This document shows, piece after piece, positions 57,169 to 64,000 of a DNA stretch of 64,000 nt. Source of the DNA: Lunularia cruciata (taxonomy: Eukaryota > Streptophyta > Marchantiopsida > Lunulariales > Lunulariaceae); the NCBI GenBank assembly GCA_948567375.1, contig OX419759.1:58680593-58744592 (forward strand). The letters are read 5' to 3'. The notes under the pieces are model-generated. The model made no database searches and had not been told where the DNA came from. It was given only the letters and a program-made list of their open reading frames with translations. How positions within the stretch are numbered: position 1 is the first letter of the stretch; each line of letters opens with the position of its first letter. The position numbers and the translations under genes were made by a program.

Positions 57169-57199
57169 GAGGGTTACGAGAAGGACTTGCAAGCATTTC

Positions 57200-57950
57200 G
57201 AGAAGGGGATTTAACTAACATGATCACATGTCACACTCCCCTAAGAATATTACCAAAATCTGCCTTGTGTCACAAGCTACTATACAAGCTACTATCTCCA
57301 AATTGAAATGTGAAATTTGAATGCCATCCCAAAAGTTCTCAAGGGTGAGTGGTACTCAAATGGAGATGCGACATGGGTGCCAATTTCTCCCAGCAAAAAC
57401 CATTTTTACCAAAAACCAACTGATGGCGCAAGCATTTTTCCTGATGAAGGTTATTGGGTACAAATAGGGTACAAATTTGTGACTATTTTGATTGATAGAT
57501 GGGCGCAAACACCATTAACCAAACCTCATTGAGCAAATCTGTTTGGGTGCTATATTCTCAAGTTGAAACTAGACTTAGATTGTTGGCTGAAGCACTTCTC
57601 TTAAACATTGTTGGATCCCATTCCTCTCTCTCTGTCTCTTGCAACATAGATTGGTTGTCTCTCATTCTTTGATAGGCTCGTCACAACTCAAGTCCCTATT
57701 CTGCTATACCCTATATATTGTCTCCAATAGAGAACAATAGAGAGTATTGGATTTCGAAATCGCTTGCAAATGGTGTTGGCTGTATCGACACCTCTGCAAT
57801 CTCCTTAGGCTATACCAATGCCTGTGAAGATGATCGTGACTCCGCATTATAATATTCAATGAATTATAAACTTTGAATTATTTACTTGAACTCCACGGGT
57901 GGTCGGAATGTCCTACTGATCAAAGTGTTTGCTCTTGGATGACAAAGTGT
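57200..57950. other. Stretch without recognised genes
   Basis: Short open frames only, for example 57317-57532 with no recognisable domain. No repeat family identified. Confidence 0.4.
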
Positions 57951-58017
57951 CTTCTCATAGACGGTTTAGCTCATGTGTATCGCTTGTCCTTTAACAGGGT
58001 TTGCCTGCCCACCCTTT

Positions 58018-58215
58018 GTTTATCTATGGTTTGGTTAGGGTTTGCTCGAATTGTAACATGGTTTACTCGTACTCTAATGGGGTTTACACAAACTATACAT
58101 ACATTTGCTCGTCTACTAGCAGTACCCAATCAAACTATAAGGGGATTAGCTCGTGTACTTGCAGGCTTTGCTTGGGACTGCCCGCTCCTGCCACGCTTCG
58201 CTTGGGTCTATCGGG
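58018..58215 (+). repeat. Degenerate 21-bp minisatellite
   Basis: Consecutive 21-bp units of the form GG-TTTGCTCG-A-T-TAA. In one frame they encode seven-residue units such as GFARIVT, WFTRTLM, GFTQTIH, TFARLLA, VPNQTIR, GLARVLA and GFAWDCP. Further degraded units (GGTCTGCTCG, GGTTTTGCTCATC) appear after the petD fragment at 58580-58615. It is not a credible gene. Confidence 0.7.
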
Positions 58216-58295
58216 GCTTGTTTGAGCATGATGATATTGAATTATCATCACCCCTATTCTTTTAGTGGTTTTCTTTTAATCTATCCTAATAAAAA

Positions 58296-58570
58296 GATTT
58301 TGATTTATGTGATCCTATATTACGTGCTAAATTAGCTAAAGGTATGGGACATATTTATTATGGTGAGCCTGCTTGGTAAAATGATCCTTTATATATGTTT
58401 GCAGTAGTTATTTCAGGTACTATTGCATGTATTGTAGGTGAGCCGTTTTAGAAACCTTCAATGATTGGAGAACTTGCAAATCCTTTTGCAACTCCTTCAG
58501 AAATATTGCCAAAATGGTACTTTTTCAAGTTTTTCAAACACTTAGTACACTATCTAATAAACTACTAGGT
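58296..58570 (+). pseudogene. petD: Plastid petD fragment in nuclear DNA (NUPT)
   Basis: One frame matches cytochrome b6-f subunit IV from near its start: DPILRAKLAKGMGH, YYGEPAW then a stop where Pro is expected, VVISGTIACIVG, a short deletion, then [21 protein letters not shown]. The ending NKLLG-like part is in a shifted frame. In plastids this protein is part of the photosynthetic b6-f complex. Two in-frame stops, a deletion and a frameshift make it an old, dead copy. Sequence just before it (CTATCCTAAT) could be the end of the petD intron, which would mean DNA-level transfer. Confidence 0.88.
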
Positions 58571-58639
58571 CCTTGGGTCTGTTGGGGTCTGCTCGCGCTT
58601 GAGGGGTTTTGCTCATCAAAAGGACTTAACTCCTATAAT

Positions 58640-59465
58640 GTACTATAACATAATACTTAGAAACACTCACTTGTCAATACTTACTTCCAAAACCCTAAGC
58701 TAATATGCATCCATACTCTATACTACATACTTATAACAAAAACACTAAGCAAATACTCATATCCCATAACCCCGTATTCCTCCTAAAAGATTTGTATAAT
58801 ACTCCAACCAACTACTTATATTTAAAACCTTTATATGGGTCCGTATTCCAACCAAGTGCTTATATCCAAAACCATGGACTAATACTTATATTTGAATCCG
58901 CACTCTAACTAAATACTTATATCTAAATTAAATACTAATAATTTATCCTAAACCTCTCTTAGTTAAATAATTTATCCAAAACCCTCATTAAATACTTATA
59001 TCTGAATTAAATACTGATACTTTTCCAAAACCCTAAGCTAATTCTTAGATTCTGAATCAAATACTAATACTTTAACCTAAGCTAATACTTACTTCTGGAT
59101 TAAATTCGTATCAAAATCCATACTCCAACTAAATATTTATATCCAAAACCATGGAGTAATACTTATATGTGAATCATAGTTTCCCTGAGTTTATAAATCT
59201 GAGTCAAATATTCATCCTTTATCAAAAAACCTAAACTAATACTTATATCTGAATTCAATACCAATACCTTATTCAAAACACTAAGCTAATATTTATATCT
59301 GAATCAAATATTAATATTTAAAGATTCATAATCAAATACTAATACTTTTGAATTCCCGCTCTAGAGAGAAGCATCCTAAATCAAATACTATATAGCAAAG
59401 AAGTAATCTGAATCAAATATTAATATTAATACTTTTTGATTCCGTGATCTAGAGAAGTATAATAC
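58640..59465. repeat. AT-rich degenerate minisatellite
   Basis: Many irregular repeats of a unit like CTAAGCTAATACTTATATC followed by TGAATCAAATACTAATAC and TTTATCCAAAACC, spaced about 45-70 bp. Short CCCTAA motifs recur singly and do not form a telomeric array. Towards the end the unit CTCTAGAGAAGTATAAT appears. Confidence 0.7.
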
Positions 59466-60004
59466 TTTGTGATTCATTCTCTAGAGAAGTATAATTCTAC
59501 TCTACAGAAAGTTACCTCCGTCTGAAATCCAATTATCCCAGTCCCCCTAATTCGAAAATACACGAAAGGCACCCTCCGCTCGTCTTTGTTGTTAGATTTT
59601 GAGAAATCTCGGAACCCACTTATCCCTCTCTCCCTAATAAAGCCACTCTGCAAAACCCAAATTCCTGGAATTCGATAAACCCACTTTGAATTTGCAAATG
59701 GCACTTTTGCTACGTGGCAAGTTTCTCCTTTTTATAGTGATCAAGTTAAGAATACCGTTTGAACTAATACACTATTCTCCACATATATATCCTTAAACTG
59801 CACACCAGAATACAGTTCCTCCCCAAGAATACTCTTAACCTGAATGAGAATACAATTAAACATACACGAGAATACATTCAAATTCCAAATTAATACCCTT
59901 GAACTGCACTAGAGTATCTCTAAATATGGATTCAAATGTGACGCTTCGTCTACAATTCACCAATTATATCAAAGCATTTTTGAAAGTAGCCTATCAGAAT
60001 TTAA
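59466..60004. other. Stretch without recognised genes
   Basis: No domain, RNA gene or clear repeat seen. It joins the AT-rich minisatellite to the inverted 21-bp-type units. Confidence 0.4.
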
Positions 60005-60215
60005 ACATGTGAGCAAACCGTTTCCCTAAGGACCAACGAGCGATCCCCTACAAACCCTACACCTTACCTCAGTGAACATTGCTATAAAGAGAAAAGATGT
60101 GAGCCAACCCGACCCAACGCCAGAGCAAACCTTGCCATCAATAACTCATCCACTACCCAAGCGAACCCTGTCTATGATCTACTACATCCAAGCAGACCTA
60201 TCCCCACCCTCAGAA
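60005..60215 (-). repeat. Inverted counterpart of the 21-bp minisatellite
   Basis: Contains GTGAGCAAACC, CAACGAGCGATCCCC, CAGAGCAAACCTTG and AAGCGAACCCTGTC, the reverse complement of the GGTTTGCTC-type units at 58018-58215. The units are more degraded here. Confidence 0.5.
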
Positions 60216-60301
60216 AACACTGCCATTATTTGCAAACATATACATCAAGAAATATGGAAACTTTTAGTATTATCATTATTTCTTTGTAAATAAACCCTCC
60301 A

Positions 60302-60640
60302 GGGCCCGGTTGGTTGGAGGCAAGGCAAGTTTCTACAACTGCAACTCCTCTCTGTATTGTAACTGATTCCGACTTACTAACACCATAAATCATGGAATGG
60401 TTCGGCCTTCTGTTCTCTAAAGTTGTACTCATCCTCTACCCACACATTAATCAAGAAATTGTGCACAATAATACATGTCCCTGTCCATAGAAGAAGATAA
60501 GCATTCTTTGTTATATTGTTTAATTGCACTCTAAACTCACATAAAGAATGCCATCTTCTTTTCAAGATACCAATGTATATTTCCATTCAACACAAGGGCC
60601 CTTGCTATACAGATATTGAAATCTTTCTTATTGTGTGTTT
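60302..60640 (-). pseudogene. PIF/Harbinger transposase remnant
   Basis: Minus-strand frames read YFNICIARALVLNG, then in another frame IGILKRRWHSL, and downstream CIIVHNFLINVWVEDEYNF. These fit the ER-FG-LK-RW and AC-LHN blocks at the end of Harbinger-type DDE transposases. GGGCCCGGTTGGTTGG at 60303-60318 resembles a Harbinger/Tourist terminus. The first catalytic residues are not visible and the frame is broken. Confidence 0.6.
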
Positions 60641-61455
60641 CCTTGATGAGCCATGTGCACATATGCAAAACCACCTAAAAGCATTGATTGCACTTAAATG
60701 CATTAGAACCCTCCTTTCTCCTGTGTGGTTCAATTCAGACCAAAGTTATACATGATATGTCATGACATGAACTGTGCATACCTGCACAACATAGAAGAAC
60801 CAGATTAGATAAAATACAGCTCTTTCAGTATTCCAACTAAAATGCTAAAGGATTCCATGTCCATCCTCACCAATTGTTCAAAAGGCACGAGCATCACGTA
60901 CCCCAAAAACTTTATTCAGAACTGCAAATGGTTACAATTTGTTCCTTCAAAATACATGTACCCATATATAAATTCACACCGTATGTATTGCTAACATGTC
61001 CATGTTATCATCCTCTTTCTCACTCCATTCATCTAAAACCGATAACTCTCTCCAATCTTCCAACTCATCATCTGAACTTGCTTCCACAAGTGAAAGTTGA
61101 GTTTTTAAGCGTATGGACTTCTTGATTTCATTCCGCAATAGTTTGCAGGTACTTATTTATCGCATGGTGATGGACATGCAATTCTCACACAAGACTCCTA
61201 CGTTCCTCTGTCTCTCTTATTGGTGAAGCTTTTGCAAACCCTTCTGCCAACTCCTAATCAATTACTTTTCTCCGAACTTCTACTCGATGGAACCAGCCAT
61301 GCAAATGCAAATTGCCACCCAAATGTGACAACAACCTTAACATTTCAACTTTCCGGTACAAGCACTACTAAACTCATTCATGCACTTAGAGAAAATTCTC
61401 AAATATGTCGTTTTCATGCATTCAAAATCACTTTGCTGAACCAATCAAGCGCAAT
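60641..61455. other. Stretch without recognised genes
   Basis: May include more of the Harbinger remnant up to about 60760. Beyond that nothing was recognised. Confidence 0.35.
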
Positions 61456-61459
61456 GATG

Positions 61460-61645
61460 GGTCTTCTATCAACAATTTCAATTTGAATAAACCTTATAAT
61501 CAATTTTAAATAAATTCTATTAATTAAAACTGATTGATATTCATAGGAGGTCCTGAATGGGTGCTCTATCACCAATTTCAATTTGAACTAAACCGTATAA
61601 TCAATTTTAAGTAAATTCTATTAATTAAAATTCATAGGAGGTCTC
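61460..61645. repeat. Tandem duplication of about 100 bp
   Basis: Two adjacent units share CAATTTCAATTTGAA, TATAATCAATTTTAA, TAAATTCTATTAATTAAAA and TTCATAGGAGGTC. The second lacks about 12 bp near its end. Confidence 0.85.
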
Positions 61646-61833
61646 GAACCTAACCTGTAAACTTCTATGTGCCACCATTGTCACCTCCCACAAATTATTA
61701 GATGGACACGTGAAACCTCCCTTGAACCTTTCCGAGTTCCCCACACCTCCCAACTTGTAAAAGATTTATGAACCTCCCGTAACTTAACTTGATGGTTCGT
61801 AGGAAACCCTTAAATACTCTTTCTGAAATATCC

Positions 61834-61951
61834 TTTAGGTGCGGTAATGCAGATTTCTCATATAGATTTTATTAAGACTTAGTTTCATTTTACCTTTTTT
61901 TTTCTAATTCCCTTGCAAGGCTTGATGGGTCTTCCCATCCTTCGTTTTTCC
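61834..61951 (+). repeat. Truncated LINE 3' tail, opposite orientation
   Basis: TTTAGGTGCGGTAATGC...CATATAGATTTTATTAAGAC...GATGGGTCTTCCCATCC. Reverse-oriented member of the family at 28831-28948. Confidence 0.7.
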
Positions 61952-62069
61952 TATGCGGTCTCGCCTTCTTTTCCTTTCTCTGACAATGAAACCCACTTTA
62001 ACCCAAAGGAGATATCGGGTCACCCTTTAGATGACACGTAACCACGAAGCTTTTTATAGCTACGCGCTT

Positions 62070-62150
62070 TTTCCCTAGGAAAACCAGTTGAACCTCGGGG
62101 CGTGTGCACTCCCCGATAATCCATATCTGAACCCCCACCCCCTAGGGAAA
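62070..62150. repeat. Nested inverted repeats
   Basis: TTTCCCTAGG (62070-62079) pairs perfectly with CCTAGGGAAA (62141-62150). Inside it TCGGGG and CCCCGA (62095-62116) form a second stem. The role is unknown. Confidence 0.65.
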
Positions 62151-62159
62151 CGTTTGTTT

Positions 62160-63511
62160 GTTTTTCGTTTTACAATAGAAGGTTTTAAAATATTTTTAAA
62201 CGCATTTTTAAATACTACGATTTTTGATTAAATAAATTTTTTTAATAAATTTTTAATTTTTAATTATTTGGTGAATATCACAGTTACCAAGGAAAAAAAT
62301 GATATATATAAATTACAAACTGAGTCCCGATGATCGATGATTTTATGACAAGAAATAGCGTCTTCCATACCATGTAAAAGATAAAGAAGGATCAAATAGA
62401 GGATCCGGACTGAGAATGGTACTACCATCATTTATGACACTGCATCCGGGGAGTTGAGTACTGGTTGAAGATGCAGATTCACCTCATGCGAGTATGGAAT
62501 AGCAAGATGTGATGCGATGACTGAGGTGCGCATTCATGGTCATTAAGATGTACAAGCATACAGGAAAGGACCCCTCAATTGTTTGGTTGTACCTTATCTA
62601 AATCTACCTTACTTATTCTCGCCGCGTTTCAAGGCGGTGAGGGTAATGTGTTTCCTTCTCGGCTACTTTCAGTTTTGAACGGAAGTAAAAATCCAGCAAA
62701 ATTTGGAAATTCCCAAAGGAAGGGCCTATAATCATGTTTCCATATTTGACCTTCTGTCAATGTTCCAGATATACAGTGTTAACTTACTAAATACAGCAAT
62801 ACTATGATAGCCATCTAAGAACTCAGCTTGCTCTCAAAATATTGATTTGACTAAGTTAAGCCATTTGCAATTGTCAAAGAGGCCCAATCCGCAACTTGGA
62901 GCTCCGAAGAGGAAAGAATCTAATCAGCCTGCCTACATTCATGGATCTTAATGAGGAGAGTTCTGACATTTTCCGTTTTTTGCATATGAACATTCACTAT
63001 CAGTAGAGGTCAATAAACTATGGAGATGATTACCAGTTGGCCTCTCCCTTGGCACCGCGATGATATGCCAACTGTGGGTAGAGGAACTGGAAGGTGTAGT
63101 GATAGCACACGATGGATTTCTCGAGCGAGACTCCAACCAAGAAAAACTAAAGCGACCAAGTCATGCAAATCGAATCGACACTGTGTCACACTTGTTGAGA
63201 TGTGTTTTATTCTGATTCATTGACTAGAAAGTTATGCTAGACACTATGATATTTTAGTCTAAAGTTTACAAGCTAGTTTTTTTTCCCGATTACAAAACCC
63301 GCGCAACTTTTACATTCAATTCCTGCGAATAAAGGTCAAAGTTAAAGTAATGCCTAGTCAAGCTACATCTACTAGGAGGGAAGGACACACAATCTAACTT
63401 TACCTTTTGCACAAGATGTATTATGAAGTGGCCACGTATGCAATACATGGGACCGCTCACATCCTTTTCATTATAATATGAGACGACGATGTAGGAAAGC
63501 GCGACGGCGTA
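62160..63511. other. Stretch without recognised genes
   Basis: AT-rich at 62180-62310. No open frame above about 70 codons resembles a protein, and no RNA gene was recognised. Confidence 0.4.
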
Positions 63512-63590
63512 GAAAACACGAAGGATGGGAAGACCCCATCAAGCCGTACAAGGGGAGACAAAAAGAAGGTAAAATGGGGCTAAGCCCCAA
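63512..63590 (-). repeat. Truncated LINE 3' tail
   Basis: GAAAACACGAAGGATGGG...CAAGCCGTACAAGGGGAGAC...TGGGGCTAAGCCCCA. It has the perfect TGGGGCTAAGCCCCA palindrome of the family and no coding part. Confidence 0.72.
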
Positions 63591-64000
63591 TGTATGGCGA
63601 TGTATAGGATGTCCCTATGACGATTTATATAGATGACGATATATAGGTTGTCATATGTTCATTTTAAACTAATTGGAAAACATGCTTGCCGTCTTTGTAC
63701 GTCAACTGTCAATCTCACGTAACTCTCGAACAGCATGAACGATCTATATGCTAAATATTGAGTATCGATGAGAGGTCACATATCCAATCTGTTATAGACT
63801 CCACCTTTTGTAGTTCTGCCTTTTAACAAATCTGAACGAGATAGGTTTGAAATTATCATAACCAGTCTCTACTGCCAGTATGTCATCCCATTCTAATCCA
63901 GGTCGACAACGCATAATTTCTATCAAGTACTAGCAGGTTGGATATCGCTTGGACTTGGAATAACTGTGTTTCCACGAAAAGTTCAAAAGTTGTACAACAA
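63591..64000. other. End of window, nothing recognised
   Basis: A short tandem-like GACGATGTATAGG series at about 63590-63650 and otherwise plain sequence. Confidence 0.35.

Noticed and set aside
57873-58265. 130-codon frame with heptad-like residues (GFARIVT, WFTRTLM)
   Set aside because: The periodicity comes from the 21-bp minisatellite, not from a protein. The frame runs into repeat DNA.
58640-59465. Possible interstitial telomere repeat because of CCCTAA motifs
   Set aside because: The motifs are single and widely spaced and belong to a longer degenerate unit. There is no run of telomeric heptamers.
1-64000. CRISPR arrays, bacterial operons, rRNA or tRNA genes
   Set aside because: No regularly spaced repeats with unique spacers, no operon structure, and no convincing tRNA or rRNA sequence seen by eye. 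A covariance-model scan would settle the tRNA question.

Overview
The window is nuclear DNA of a land plant. It holds a small cluster of plasma-membrane proton-pump genes set in old, heavily transposon-filled DNA. A decayed plastid petD fragment, plant-type P3A H+-ATPases with a penultimate-threonine 14-3-3 tail, and chromodomain Ty3/gypsy elements primed by initiator tRNA-Met all point to a plant. The pumps have no introns, whereas flowering-plant genes of this family usually have many, and the non-LTR retrotransposon is of a kind I associate with moss and fern genomes. I therefore favour a seedless plant (bryophyte, lycophyte or fern), without certainty on the lineage.

Layout. 1-4.2 kb: H+-ATPase copy 1 (minus). 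4.2-5.9 kb: repeat-rich DNA with a pair of 165-bp direct repeats enclosing a linker-histone H1 tail fragment and a truncated LINE tail. 5.9-16.5 kb: a large decayed element with inverted ends of about 650 bp, into which chromovirus A (7841-13442, plus) later inserted. 16.5-20.6 kb: AT-rich DNA with a decayed Ty3 RNase H. 20.6-26.3 kb: chromovirus B (minus), same family as A. 26.3-28.8 kb: decayed Ty3 reverse transcriptase. 28.8-33.3 kb: a decayed LINE-type element interrupted twice by the same ~580-bp repeat. 37.1-40.1 kb: H+-ATPase copy 2 (minus). 40.1-44.7 kb: divergent intergenic region with a cluster of three hairpins. 44.7-47.8 kb: H+-ATPase copy 3 (plus), followed by two perfect palindromes. 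50.3-53.6 kb: H+-ATPase copy 4, a pseudogene broken by frameshifts, a lost phosphorylation motif and two opposed copies of a 200-bp repeat. 53.6-64 kb: intergenic DNA with LINE tails, the petD insertion inside minisatellites, and a PIF/Harbinger remnant.

The only convincing intact genes are the three pumps (951, 954 and 950 residues). Each is expected to export protons at the plasma membrane using ATP and to be activated by phosphorylation of the penultimate Thr and 14-3-3 binding. The copies share a core promoter block (strong in copies 2, 3 and 4, weak in copy 1) and a very short upstream ORF at matching leader positions, so they were duplicated with their regulatory DNA. The LTRs of both chromoviruses carry dense GAA/TTC arrays matching heat-shock elements just upstream of their TATA box.
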